DNA of 17,214 nt from Longimicrobiales bacterium (GCA_028280205.1 JANQME010000205.1:1-17214); one strand, 5' to 3'. Positions 8,278-16,688 are shown, counted from the stretch's first letter. The notes: generated by a model not told the origin, from the sequence alone. Numbers and translations: made by a program.

Positions 8278-10248
8278 CTATTGGCAAGTCAGGCAGTTGT
8301 TGCTGTTCTCCGATCCAAGGCTCTCGAGCAAGGCCACCGTCTCGGGGATCGGAGAGACGCGCGAGACCGGCCCGTTCGCCATGTCGGCCGTGGTCTGGCC
8401 CTCCCGGCTCACCACGGTGACGTCCCCGCCCTGCTCCACGAGGTACAGGATCATCTCGTTGTCCCCGCGCGCGGCTGCGTGGTGCATCGCCGTGTAGCCG
8501 TTGTGATCGCGGAGGTTCACGTCCATCCCGACCTCCTCCACGAGGAACCGCACCGCAGGGAGCCAGCCGTCCTCGACGTGTCGGTGCGCGTTGCCGGCAA
8601 AGCCCTCTCCGTACCCGACGCCGGACGCCGCATGCAGCGCGTAGACCGCCGGTCCGCCGGTCGGCACGGGGGGCAGGCCGGAGGGATCGGGCTTCTCGGC
8701 CTCGACCGAGTCCTGTCGGACCGCGTGCTCGTGGATCGCGGCGCGGTAGTCGGCCGGAGCGGAGCGGACGTCGTCCTCGGGAAGGTCGGCCTTCACGGAG
8801 TCGGGCAGAGCGGTCCAGATCGCCATCACCGTCGACGTCCGAGTCGAATCCGCCGCGACCGCGAAGGAGTCCGCATCCGCCAGCAGCTCGAGCTGCGATT
8901 CCCGCTCGATCTCCTCCGGGGACGGCCGATTCCGGCGCTCCGGAGCTTTCGTGGCGATGAACGGGTCGGCGCCCCAGTCCTTCAGCAGGTGCATCGCGTC
9001 CACGTCGGTCGCGTACGCGGCCCGCAGGAAGGCGGTAGCGCCCTGCGTGTCGATGAGTCCGCAGTTCCGGTTCCCGCACCCGTTGTACTCCATGTACCAC
9101 GGGTGGACCGAGAGCCGGCGGTCCGGGTCGGCTCCGGCCGCCAGGAGCGCCTCCATCACCTCCAGGTACCCGAAGCTCTGCTGGGCACGCTCCTGGGGCT
9201 GCGGGTAGCGCGTCCTCGGCTGCCACTCGGAGTTGACGGCCGCGAAGAGCGGCGTCGCCCCGTTGACCGACGACGCGATGTTCGGGTCGGCGCCCCGTTC
9301 GAGGAGGAGCATCGCCGCGTCGAATTGCCCGTTGATCGTCGCGATGAGGAGAGGACTCGTGCCGTCCCCGCCCCCGGTCCGGTCGATTTCGGCGTCCCGG
9401 TCGAGAAGCACCTCGATGGCCTCCACGTGCCCCTGACGCGCCGCGTGCAGCAGCGGCGTCAGCCCTCCCTTGGCGGTGATCCGGGGCGCGCGCTCCGTCC
9501 GCGCGGCACGTCGGCGTCGTCGTCGTTCGGGGGGCGGGCCCTCCTCGTACGCCAGTCGCCCGGCCCGCACGGCCGCCTGAACCTGCGCCGACGAGGCCTC
9601 CCACTCACCCTCGTTCGTGAAGGCGTCGAGAACCGCCTGCTGGCGACGATTCGCCTCCGCGTCGACGCGCCCCATCGCCTGCAGATCCATCGTCTGCGCG
9701 GCCAGATTCGGGTCCGCACCGCCGTCGATGAGGGCTTCGATCGCCTCGACCCGGTTCCACGCCGCCGCGAAGATCAGTGGGGTCTGCTGCCACTGGGCCT
9801 CGCGCGCGTTCGGGTCCGCACCGGCCTCGACGAGCACCGTGACGAGCGCGCCGTTCCCCGACACCGCCGCCAGATGGAGCGGTGTGGAGCCACTGGGATC
9901 CGTCACCGCGTGCACGTCGGCCCCGGCGTCCAGGAGCGCTCGGGTCGCCTCGAGGCGCCCGTTGCGGGCCGCCAGGTGGAGCGGCGTGTACTCACCGATC
10001 CGGGTCGCGGACTGGAGCTCGGCCCCCGCGTAGACGAGCACCTCGACCATCGCGGCGTCGCCGCGCTCGGCCGCCCAGTGCAGCGCGGTCATCCCGTCGC
10101 CCTGGGCCGCGTTCACATCCTCGCCTGCGCGAAGGAGCGCGCGTACGGTCTCGAGATCGCCTTCCCGGGCCGCGTCGGCCACCGGGGCCTCCGGCGGAGC
10201 ACCGGCGATCAGTACGGCGGCCAGCAGGCCACCGAAGAGCGTCGTCAA
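8278..10248 (-). CDS. Exported ankyrin-repeat protein
   Basis: A 656-residue protein made largely of ankyrin repeats, a scaffold for protein binding. A hydrophobic N-terminus ending near A-G-A (about residue 17) looks like a signal peptide, though it has no positive charge. Repeats with T-P-L-H-L-A-A / A-D-P-N signatures are seen at about 22-185 (five units), 262-330, 330-375, 402-430 and 545-640. An arginine-rich linker (E-R-R-R-R-R-R, 241-247) and long inserts break the array. Cysteines occur as C-G-N-R-N-C (391-396) and in the terminal N-C-L-T-C-Q. The start is TTG: its TTGA overlaps the stop of the DUF1552 gene by 4 bases and a perfect AGGAGG lies just before. Proteins like this often travel with DUF1592 / DUF1552 genes in soil and marine bacteria; its partner is unknown. 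Confidence 0.88.
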   Translation of the reverse strand: MTTLFGGLLAAVLIAGAPPEAPVADAAREGDLETVRALLRAGEDVNAAQGDGMTALHWAAERGDAAMVEVLVYAGAELQSATRIGEYTPLHLAARNGRLEATRALLDAGADVHAVTDPSGSTPLHLAAVSGNGALVTVLVEAGADPNAREAQWQQTPLIFAAAWNRVEAIEALIDGGADPNLAAQTMDLQAMGRVDAEANRRQQAVLDAFTNEGEWEASSAQVQAAVRAGRLAYEEGPPPERRRRRRAARTERAPRITAKGGLTPLLHAARQGHVEAIEVLLDRDAEIDRTGGGDGTSPLLIATINGQFDAAMLLLERGADPNIASSVNGATPLFAAVNSEWQPRTRYPQPQERAQQSFGYLEVMEALLAAGADPDRRLSVHPWYMEYNGCGNRNCGLIDTQGATAFLRAAYATDVDAMHLLKDWGADPFIATKAPERRNRPSPEEIERESQLELLADADSFAVAADSTRTSTVMAIWTALPDSVKADLPEDDVRSAPADYRAAIHEHAVRQDSVEAEKPDPSGLPPVPTGGPAVYALHAASGVGYGEGFAGNAHRHVEDGWLPAVRFLVEEVGMDVNLRDHNGYTAMHHAAARGDNEMILYLVEQGGDVTVVSREGQTTADMANGPVSRVSPIPETVALLESLGSENSNNCLTCQ

Positions 10249-11669
10249 TAGACCTCCTGCGCCGTCGTCCGACCCGCCGACCGCAGCATGAAGCCGCCCG
10301 TGCTGTCTCCGAACGAGTCGAGGTCGGTGTGCCCGAGCTCCTGCATCAGCGTCAGCATGACGTTCGCCATCGGCGTGCCGTCGGCGGCCTTGAGGTGGAG
10401 GTTGCCCTCCAGGATGCCGTTGCCTTTGCCGAGGAAGACGAGCGGACAGCGCCGGTGGTTGTGCAGGTTCGCGTCCGCCATCGGCGAGCCGAACATCACG
10501 ACCGACTTGTCGAGGAGGTTCATGTCCCCGTCCATCGTGTTCTTGAGCTTCTCGATGAGGTACGGGAGCTGACTCACGCGATACTGGCAGATCTTGTTGA
10601 ATTCGAGGATCGCCTCCTCCCGCCCGCCGTGGTGCGACGCGGGGTGGAAGGGCCGGTCCGAGCCGGATTCGGGGAAGACCCGGTTCTCGGAGTCCCGTCC
10701 GGTCTTGAAGGTGATCACGCGCGTCATGTCCGTCTGAATGGCGAGCACCTGGAGGTCGAACATGAGCTGCATGTGCTCGCTGTACGAGTCGGGCACACCC
10801 GCCGGAGCCTCGGGAATGGCCCGCTCCTCACCGGAGCTGTTGTGCGACTCGACCATCTCGATGCGCCGCTCGATCTCGCGCACGTTGTCCAGATACTGCT
10901 CCATGCGCGCCCGGTCCCCGGCCCCGAGCTGCCGGTTCATCTGCGCCACCTCGCCCGTGATCCAGTCGAGGATGCTCGAGCGCATCCGGCGCCGCTCGGC
11001 CCGCTCCTCCGGCGTCCCGCCGGCCCCGAAGAGCATGTCGAACGCCACGCGCGGATCCCGGATCATCGGGAGCGGCTCGCTCGGCGAGGCCCACGAGATC
11101 GAGTCCGTGTAGGCACACGAGTAGTTGTAGGTGCAGCCGCCCGCTTGATCGATGTTGGGGATCGTGAACTGCATGGACGGGAGCGGGGTGTCCTGTCCGA
11201 AGCGCTTCGCGTGGATCTGGTCGAGCGAGGTCCCGACGAAGAGATCCGAGCCCTGTGTCTGCTTGGGGTGGGCCTGCGTGAGGAAGACCGCGCTGGAGCG
11301 GAAGTGGTCCCCACCGATCTCGGGCGCGGTGAACGCCTCGGCCATGCGCACGTCGGTGTTGCTGACGATCGTCAGGTCGTCCTGGTACGGCTCGAGCGAG
11401 ATGAGCGCGCTGTTCGGCACCATCTCGAAGTCCTTGCCGATGATCTCGGGCGCGTACAGGTACTGCGTCGCACCCCACTCGTTGCAGCCGGCGAGGCCGT
11501 GGACCTCCTCGATCGCGATGAGAGGCGTGCGCTCCTGGTTGGCCCGCTCCACCATGCCGCTCATCCGCCCCACGGGGACCATCGCGTCCAGGTACGGCAG
11601 GGCCATGGAGGCGCCCATGCCGCGAAGGAAGGTGCGGCGGTCCAGGTGCTTTCCGGTGATGAACTCCAT
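10245..11669 (-). CDS. DUF1552 family exported protein with Tat-like signal
   Basis: A 474-residue protein of the DUF1552 family, known mainly from Planctomycetota, Verrucomicrobiota, Acidobacteriota and relatives and found beside DUF1592-type genes. The N-terminus has a twin-arginine-type motif, D-R-R-T-F-L-R-G (10-17), followed by a hydrophobic M-G-A-S-M-A-L-P-Y-L, so it is probably exported folded. Family-like segments are S-C-A-Y-T-D-S-I-S-W (about 185), D-P-R-V-A-F-D-M-L-F-G (about 205), H-P-A-S-H-H-G near 340 and M-F-G-S-P-M-A-D-A-N-L-H-N-H-R-R near 400. No enzymatic activity is established; the family resembles sulfatase-like DUF1501 proteins in its neighbours. A GAGGAG 10 bases upstream supports the ATG. 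The gene follows the DUF1592 gene after 66 bp, and its stop overlaps the ankyrin gene start. Confidence 0.9.
   Translation of the reverse strand: MEFITGKHLDRRTFLRGMGASMALPYLDAMVPVGRMSGMVERANQERTPLIAIEEVHGLAGCNEWGATQYLYAPEIIGKDFEMVPNSALISLEPYQDDLTIVSNTDVRMAEAFTAPEIGGDHFRSSAVFLTQAHPKQTQGSDLFVGTSLDQIHAKRFGQDTPLPSMQFTIPNIDQAGGCTYNYSCAYTDSISWASPSEPLPMIRDPRVAFDMLFGAGGTPEERAERRRMRSSILDWITGEVAQMNRQLGAGDRARMEQYLDNVREIERRIEMVESHNSSGEERAIPEAPAGVPDSYSEHMQLMFDLQVLAIQTDMTRVITFKTGRDSENRVFPESGSDRPFHPASHHGGREEAILEFNKICQYRVSQLPYLIEKLKNTMDGDMNLLDKSVVMFGSPMADANLHNHRRCPLVFLGKGNGILEGNLHLKAADGTPMANVMLTLMQELGHTDLDSFGDSTGGFMLRSAGRTTAQEVY
10253..10258 (-). promoter_or_regulatory. Ribosome binding site for the TTG start of the ankyrin gene
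   Basis: A perfect AGGAGG lies inside the last codons of the DUF1552 gene, 4 bases before the TTG. It supports a TTG start that overlaps the upstream TGA, meaning translational coupling between the two genes. Confidence 0.65.
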
Positions 11670-11735
11670 CGTCCCGATTCTCCTCGAGTTGGATGCTGCT
11701 GTAGCGGTCGGTGCTGCAGGCCTCGTTCGTGCGGT

Positions 11736-14165
11736 CTACATCCCTGCTTCGACCTGATCGGTCGCGACGTCCGCAGCCTGCTTCATGCGGAACGCCTCGC
11801 TCTGCACGACGCCCAGGATGAGCGACTGCATGCGGTATCCCCCGTCGTCCTCGGCATCGGCCACGATGCGGCGGATGGTGGGCTGATCGTAGTACTCCAC
11901 GCGCCGCGCGAGCGCGTACGCCATGAGATTCTCGGTGAGCGACCGCATGAGCGGTACCGGTCGGCGCAGGAGGGCGTCGGCCACCTCCTGCGGCGTCGAG
12001 ATCGGCGTGCCGTCGTAGAACTCGCCGCGCGTATCGAGCGCCATCCCGTTCTCGCGCAGACGCCACGTACCGGTCACGTCGAAGTTGTCGAGCGCGAGGC
12101 CGATCGGATCCATGAAGCGGTGGCACGCGTTGCACGTCGGGTTCGCCCGGTGGATCTCCATGCGCTCACGCGTCGTGAGCCGCTTGCCCTCCTGCGTGCC
12201 TCCGGTCTCCTCGAGGTCCGGGACGCCCGGCGGGGGCGGCGGCGGCGGGGTGCCCATGAGCACCTCCATCACCCACTTCCCGCGCAGAACCGGAGAGGTC
12301 CGGTTCGCGAGCGAGGTGAGAACGAGCACGCTCCCCTGGCCCAGCAGCCCCGAGCGCGCCCCGTCGGAGTACTCGACACGTCGGAAACCCGACCCGGCGA
12401 CACCCGACATGCCGTAGTGGTTGGCCAGCCGCTCGTTCACGAAGGTGTACTTCGCGTCGAAGAGCTCGAGCGCGTCGCGGTCCTCCTGGACGAGATGGTT
12501 GAAGAACATCTCGGTCTCGGTCCGCATCGCGTCGGCGAGCGTCTCGTCGAAGTTCGGGTAGAAGTTCGGGTCCGGACGCACCTTGTAGAGGTCCTGAAGC
12601 CGGAGCCACTGCGCGGCGAAGCGCGTGCCGAGCGCTTGCGCGCGCGGATCGGCGAGCATTCGCCGGGTCTGGCGCTCCAGCGCTCCCTCGTCGTTCAGGT
12701 CCCCGGACCGTGCGACGTGAAGCAGCTCCTCGTCCGGGGGGGTGCCCCAGAGGAAGAAGGCGAGCCGTGAAGCCAGCTCGATGTCGCCGAGCCGGTACGC
12801 CTCGCCCACGTCGACCCCGTTGGGCTCGCGCTCGAGGCGCAGAACGAAGAAGGGACTGGAGAGGACCGCTTCGAGGGCGTCGCGGATCCCGCGCTCGAAT
12901 CCACCCGTCTCGTGACCACTGCGATAGAAGTCCAGGAGCCCGTCGACCTCCAGCTCGGTCGCCGGGCGGCGGTAGGCGCGCGTCGCGAGACTCTGCACGA
13001 TTTGGCGTGCGCACGCCTGCTCCTCGGACGGCGCGGTGGGCCGGCACACGAAGATGCGCCGGCGGCTCGGCGTGTCCGAGATGCCGGTCACTTCATCGGG
13101 CCCACCGACGATCAGCCCCTGCAGATGCGGAAGCGTCGTGATCCCCTCGCCTCCCGAGCCCCCGCCCGCCATCGACCAGTCGTGCGGGCGGATGAGATCC
13201 TCGTACGGACCGTCCGAGCGGCGCACGAAGGCGGCCGAAACGCTGCGCTGGCCGGCCCGCACGAAGAACGGATCCGTCCACATCGCGGAGCCGCCGCGCC
13301 CGTCGGCCGCCGCGCCCGAGCGCGTGTACGCCATGAGCGCGACGCGCTCGCCGTCCACCGAAACGACGATGTCCTCGAAGCGCGTGTTGTCCCCGGACGC
13401 GAACGTCATCCCGATCCGATACATCCCGTCCGCCGGGAAGACGTGCTCCACCACCATGCCACCCCGCGTGCCGTAGGGCGCGCCCTCGACGTGATCCCAG
13501 GGGTGTTGAGAGCGGTACTGCGAGTTCTTGTAGGTGACGTCGATCGCCGGTGCGCTGCGGTCACCGACCGCCATGCGGCTGATGTCCGACGCGGCGTTCA
13601 GGTACGACTCGAGGAGGAGCGGCGAGAGGGACTGCACGTCGGCGATGTTGTCGAAGTTGGCCGACATCTGGTCGAGCGGGAGCCAGTCGGCCGCGTCGAC
13701 CTCGAGCGCGAGCAGGTCGTGGATCGCCTGCTCGTACTCGGGGCGGTTGAGCCGCTGGAACGTCCGACGTCCCGGGTTCGGCGCGTCTTCCCAGGCGTCG
13801 TCCATGACCCGTTCGAGCTGGGCCGCGAACACCTGGAGTGTGTCCCCGCCGGGTGCCCGGACACCGGGGGGCGGCATCATGCCGGCGCGCACCTTCCGGA
13901 TCATCCGCTCCACGACCTCGCCGTTCGCCTCCGCGGACTCGATGTCGAAGGACTCGAGCGAGAGGTTGCCGCGCAGGCGGCTGTCGCTGTGACAGCGCAC
14001 GCAGGTCCGCTCCACGAGCGCGTTCGCATCGACCGCCGGGGGCGCGTCCGCGGCGTGCGCCGGGTCCGTGGAGAGGCGTACGTCCGGCGTGTCCGGGGCG
14101 GCCAGCTCGGCCGTCAGCACGAGCGACACGCCGAGGGCGGCGGACGTGAGGGACAGCAGCTTCAT
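11736..14165 (-). CDS. DUF1592 / DUF1588-type (PSD family) protein with two CxxCH motifs
   Basis: An 809-residue exported protein of the multi-domain 'planctomycete cytochrome c'-like family (DUF1587, DUF1595, DUF1592, DUF1588, DUF1585). It has an N-terminal signal peptide (M-K-L-L-S-L-T-S-A-A). The first haem-type motif is C55-V-R-C-H59 followed by M-M-P-P-P. A DUF1587-like segment N-R-P-E-Y-E-Q-A-I-H-D-L-L comes next, then a beta-rich insert near 235-330 resembling a carbohydrate-binding module. The rest is the DUF1595 / DUF1592 region (about 385-600) and DUF1588 / DUF1585 with a second motif C678-N-A-C-H682 followed by R-F-M-D-P-I-G-L-A-L-D-N-F-D. A periplasmic redox role with covalently bound haem is likely from family knowledge but unproven. 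It is the first gene of a minus-strand operon. A GGAG about 9 bases before the ATG supports the start. Confidence 0.92.
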   Translation of the reverse strand: MKLLSLTSAALGVSLVLTAELAAPDTPDVRLSTDPAHAADAPPAVDANALVERTCVRCHSDSRLRGNLSLESFDIESAEANGEVVERMIRKVRAGMMPPPGVRAPGGDTLQVFAAQLERVMDDAWEDAPNPGRRTFQRLNRPEYEQAIHDLLALEVDAADWLPLDQMSANFDNIADVQSLSPLLLESYLNAASDISRMAVGDRSAPAIDVTYKNSQYRSQHPWDHVEGAPYGTRGGMVVEHVFPADGMYRIGMTFASGDNTRFEDIVVSVDGERVALMAYTRSGAAADGRGGSAMWTDPFFVRAGQRSVSAAFVRRSDGPYEDLIRPHDWSMAGGGSGGEGITTLPHLQGLIVGGPDEVTGISDTPSRRRIFVCRPTAPSEEQACARQIVQSLATRAYRRPATELEVDGLLDFYRSGHETGGFERGIRDALEAVLSSPFFVLRLEREPNGVDVGEAYRLGDIELASRLAFFLWGTPPDEELLHVARSGDLNDEGALERQTRRMLADPRAQALGTRFAAQWLRLQDLYKVRPDPNFYPNFDETLADAMRTETEMFFNHLVQEDRDALELFDAKYTFVNERLANHYGMSGVAGSGFRRVEYSDGARSGLLGQGSVLVLTSLANRTSPVLRGKWVMEVLMGTPPPPPPPGVPDLEETGGTQEGKRLTTRERMEIHRANPTCNACHRFMDPIGLALDNFDVTGTWRLRENGMALDTRGEFYDGTPISTPQEVADALLRRPVPLMRSLTENLMAYALARRVEYYDQPTIRRIVADAEDDGGYRMQSLILGVVQSEAFRMKQAADVATDQVEAGM

Positions 14166-14197
14166 CCGGGCCGTCTCCGAGGGAGGACAGTCGAGTC

Positions 14198-14227
14198 AAG
14201 GTACCGGCGGGCTCCGATTTCCTGCAA
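14198..14227 (-). promoter_or_regulatory. Candidate promoter of the DUF1592 operon
   Basis: On the minus strand TTGCAG, an 18-bp spacer and TACCTT precede the DUF1592 gene, leaving a short leader of roughly 25 bases that contains its Shine-Dalgarno. The -35 hexamer is identical to the candidate before the AhpD-like gene. The rest of this 109-bp gap holds no clear terminator for the transporter gene upstream. Confidence 0.33.
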
Positions 14228-14274
14228 GGACAGCTGAAACCGCGAGACCGTTGAAAACACCCGGCTTTCTCCCC

Positions 14275-16419
14275 TCAAACCGCCGAGGGGACCGAATCCT
14301 CCCGGGCGTACCGCTCCCGTAGCGCCGCGATCGCATCGGGCTCGCCGAGCACAGTCACCCGGTCGCCGCTACGCAGGACGGTGTCTCCGTCGGGGATGAC
14401 GACCTCGTCGTCGCGACGGATCATCGCGATGAGGGTGTCGTCGGGGAGCGGAACGGAGCGGAGCGCCATCCCCTCGAGATCGGCTCGAGCCCCGACGCCG
14501 TCGAGGGGGAGCACCAGGAGGCGCTCGTTGCGGAAGAGCGCTTCCTTGAGCTGGGCCGGCCCCTGGGCGGCCAGCCACTCGGGCATGAAGACCTCCTGAT
14601 CGACGCGCCGCGCGATCTGCGCGAGGATCCGAAGGTGTCGACCGGGATCGGACTCGGGGCCCGCGAGAAAGAAGACCGCGTGCACCGGCTCGTCTCCTGG
14701 CGTGCCGGCCGGGAGAGATTCGAAGCGGACGCCACCCCGGACGCGGGCGAGGAGGAGGCGCACCTCCGAGAGCTGCTCGAGCCGGACGTGGGGAAGCGCC
14801 GCACCATGCGAGACCGGCGTGGCCCCGACACGGGTGCCCCGCAGGAAGCCGTCCACCAGAGCATCCGCCGACACCGGGAGGTCCCGCGCCATACGGTCGC
14901 CCGCACGCCGCGCCAGCGACTCGAAGTCGATCGACTCGTCCAGGTCGATGACTCCGGCGCCCGTGAAGAGCGCGTCGAACGGGTCCGCGTCGCGCGGCCC
15001 GCGATCCTTCAGGATCCCACGCAGCTCCGTATCCAGTCGGTCGTCACGCTGTCGGCCCAGACGCTCGAAGACGTGGAAGATCGCGCCCTCCCGGTCCACC
15101 CGGTCGCGAGCGTAGTAGGTGAACCACATCGCGCCGAGCGTGATGAGCGCGAACGTGAAGAGGGTGGGCAGGTATCCCATCTCCACGATGAGCCAGAACG
15201 GTGCGAGGATCCCCACGATCTGCACCGCCGGGTAGAAGGGCGACCGGTAGCCGGGGTCGTACGACTCGATACGGCTCTCCCGCATCACGATCACCGCGAG
15301 GCAGCCGAGCGCGAACATCACGAGCTTGAAAGCGCTGGCCAGCTTCGCGATCCCGGTCGGGTCGAAGACCGTGACGCAGAAGACGATCACCGCCACGGTC
15401 GCGGCAATGCCCACCGTGGGCGTGCCTCGGCCGCCGATCCGGCCGAAGAAGTCGGGCAGCAGGCGGTCGCGGCCCATCGCGAGCGGGTAGCGGGAGGCGC
15501 TCAGAATCCCGGCGTTCGCGCCCGAAGAGACCGCGAGCAGCGCCGCGACGGTCATCACCATGGCGCCGATCGGGCCCGCCAGGTCCCGGGCGACGGTCGC
15601 GACCGGTGTGAGGTCGCCGTGCCCGTCGTCGGCCGCCGCGAGGACGTCGGCGCCGGTGATCCCGATCATGACGGCCGTGCCCACCACGTAGACCAGGACG
15701 ACCGTGGCGAACGCGAGGAAGGTGCCCAGCGGCAGGTTCCGCTCCGGATTCTTCACCTCCTCGGCCACGCTGGCGACCTTCGTCAGCCCCATGTACGAGA
15801 CGATGACGAGACCTGCGGTGCTGATCAGGCCGGCTGCCCGGGGCTGGAAGACTCCCGATAGCCGGCCCACCTCCATGCCCAGCAGCCCGTAGCCGAGGAA
15901 CCAGAGCAGCAGGATGAACAGCCCGATGAGGAGCATCACCTGCGCCGCTCCGCTCTTCTTGGCCCCGAAGTAGTTGACCCCTCCCAGCAGGACGGCCAGC
16001 GCAGCCGCGATGGGCCCGAACTGGAGCTGCGGGAAGAAGAGCTGCAGGTAGGCCCCCACGCCGATAAGCGCGAACGACGCCTTGAGCACGAGGGCGATCC
16101 AGGTGCCGAACCCGCCGACCGTCCCCACCAGGGGGCCCATCGACCGGTCGAGGAAGTAGTAGATGCCCCCCGCCTTCGGCATCGCAGTCGTGAGCTCGAC
16201 GCTGCTCACGAGCCCGGGCAGGACGATGAGCGCCGCAAGCAGGTACGAAAGCGGCATCGCCGCACCCGCGCCCGCCGCCGCGAGACCGGGCAGCAGGAAG
16301 AAGCCCGAGCTCAGCGTCGCACCTGTGGCGAGCGCGTAGACGTCCCACAGGCCGAGCTGCTTCTCGAGCCGGACGGGTTCTGCGCGGGCGGAGTGCGGAG
16401 TGGCTTCGACGGCGTCCAT
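14275..16419 (-). CDS. APC-type amino acid transporter fused to EIIA-like and RCK_C domains
   Basis: A 714-residue inner-membrane protein. Residues about 20-440 form about 12 membrane helices of the amino acid / polyamine / organocation superfamily, with a G-A-T-L-S-S-G-F-F-L-L-P-G first helix, M-P-K-A-G-G-I-Y-Y-F and E-E-V-K-N-P-E-R-N-L-P motifs. Residues about 480-640 resemble a PTS EIIA type-2 (PtsN-like) domain, with G-A-T-P-V-S-H-G-A-A-L-P-H whose last His (H544) is where EIIA proteins are phosphorylated. The last 60 or so residues, with D-D-T-L-I-A-M-I-R-R and R-S-G-D-R-V-T-V-L-G, form an RCK_C (TrkA_C) domain. These parts suggest regulated import, perhaps by phosphorylation or nucleotide; the substrate is unknown. 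The frame opens 27 codons further upstream at a GTG. I prefer the ATG because the extension is low-complexity and proline/arginine-rich. Confidence 0.9.
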   Translation of the reverse strand: MDAVEATPHSARAEPVRLEKQLGLWDVYALATGATLSSGFFLLPGLAAAGAGAAMPLSYLLAALIVLPGLVSSVELTTAMPKAGGIYYFLDRSMGPLVGTVGGFGTWIALVLKASFALIGVGAYLQLFFPQLQFGPIAAALAVLLGGVNYFGAKKSGAAQVMLLIGLFILLLWFLGYGLLGMEVGRLSGVFQPRAAGLISTAGLVIVSYMGLTKVASVAEEVKNPERNLPLGTFLAFATVVLVYVVGTAVMIGITGADVLAAADDGHGDLTPVATVARDLAGPIGAMVMTVAALLAVSSGANAGILSASRYPLAMGRDRLLPDFFGRIGGRGTPTVGIAATVAVIVFCVTVFDPTGIAKLASAFKLVMFALGCLAVIVMRESRIESYDPGYRSPFYPAVQIVGILAPFWLIVEMGYLPTLFTFALITLGAMWFTYYARDRVDREGAIFHVFERLGRQRDDRLDTELRGILKDRGPRDADPFDALFTGAGVIDLDESIDFESLARRAGDRMARDLPVSADALVDGFLRGTRVGATPVSHGAALPHVRLEQLSEVRLLLARVRGGVRFESLPAGTPGDEPVHAVFFLAGPESDPGRHLRILAQIARRVDQEVFMPEWLAAQGPAQLKEALFRNERLLVLPLDGVGARADLEGMALRSVPLPDDTLIAMIRRDDEVVIPDGDTVLRSGDRVTVLGEPDAIAALRERYAREDSVPSAV

Positions 16420-16528
16420 ACTCGACGAGTGCGGGCGGAGCCCCGCGGGTCTCGCGCCTCGGGCGCGTCCCTCCGTGGGGCGGAGGTGGCCTCCGGGCAC
16501 GCCGGTTTCCGGCGGGCGCCGTCACCGG

Positions 16529-16558
16529 ATTCTGGCCATTCGCTCCGCGACTGCGCAA
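16529..16558 (-). promoter_or_regulatory. Weak candidate promoter of the transporter gene
   Basis: On the minus strand TTGCGC, an 18-bp spacer and CAGAAT (4 of 6) lie about 110 bases before the chosen ATG. The position after the terminator hairpin is sensible for a separate transcript. The match is modest and could be chance. Confidence 0.25.
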
Positions 16559-16597
16559 GCCGCACCTCGGACCGGAACCACCGTAACCGGACGCGAA

Positions 16598-16628
16598 GGC
16601 GGGAGCCCCGGAGACCGGGGCTCCCGCC
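16598..16628 (-). terminator. Strong hairpin, probable terminator of the 5'-nucleotidase gene
   Basis: A perfect 14-bp inverted repeat (GGCGGGAGCCCCGG and its complement) around a 3-base loop begins about 60 bases after the stop of the 5'-nucleotidase gene. No T-run follows on either strand, so it is not a textbook intrinsic terminator. The strength and position still fit a transcription end or a 3' stability element. Confidence 0.6.
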
Positions 16629-16633
16629 GATCG

Positions 16634-16650
16634 GGCCGCGCGGAGCGGCC
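16634..16650. repeat. Short inverted repeat beside the terminator
   Basis: GGCCGC and GCGGCC form a 6-bp stem around loop GCGGA, between the terminator hairpin and another hairpin. It may be part of a compound transcription end for the upstream gene. Confidence 0.4.
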
Positions 16651-16659
16651 GCGCTTCGC

Positions 16660-16682
16660 CGTCGCCCGCCGATGGGGCGACG
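16660..16682. repeat. 8-bp inverted repeat just after the 5'-nucleotidase stop
   Basis: CGTCGCCC and GGGCGACG form a perfect 8-bp stem around a 7-base loop, starting 6 bases beyond the stop codon. It is the first of three hairpins in a row on the transcript. Confidence 0.45.
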
Positions 16683-16688
16683 CGGGGC

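Larger units (their letters stand above)
16420..16688. other. Intergenic region of 269 bp rich in hairpins
   Basis: This non-coding gap between two minus-strand genes holds three hairpins just after the 5'-nucleotidase gene (listed separately) and a weak promoter candidate for the transporter. Two more 6-bp inverted repeats lie at 16470-16486 (CCTCCG / CGGAGG) and 16500-16514 (CGCCGG / CCGGCG), in what would be the transporter mRNA leader. No small gene with a convincing start is seen. Confidence 0.6.

Noticed and set aside
9882..12770. 962-codon open frame on the plus strand
   Set aside because: It lies fully antisense to the ankyrin, DUF1552 and DUF1592 genes, has no domain I recognise and is full of R, H, V and E as expected for a GC-rich shadow frame.
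14228..14274. Possible intrinsic terminator after the transporter gene
   Set aside because: The T-rich stretch near 14250-14256 is not preceded by a convincing stem; only 3-bp pairings were found.
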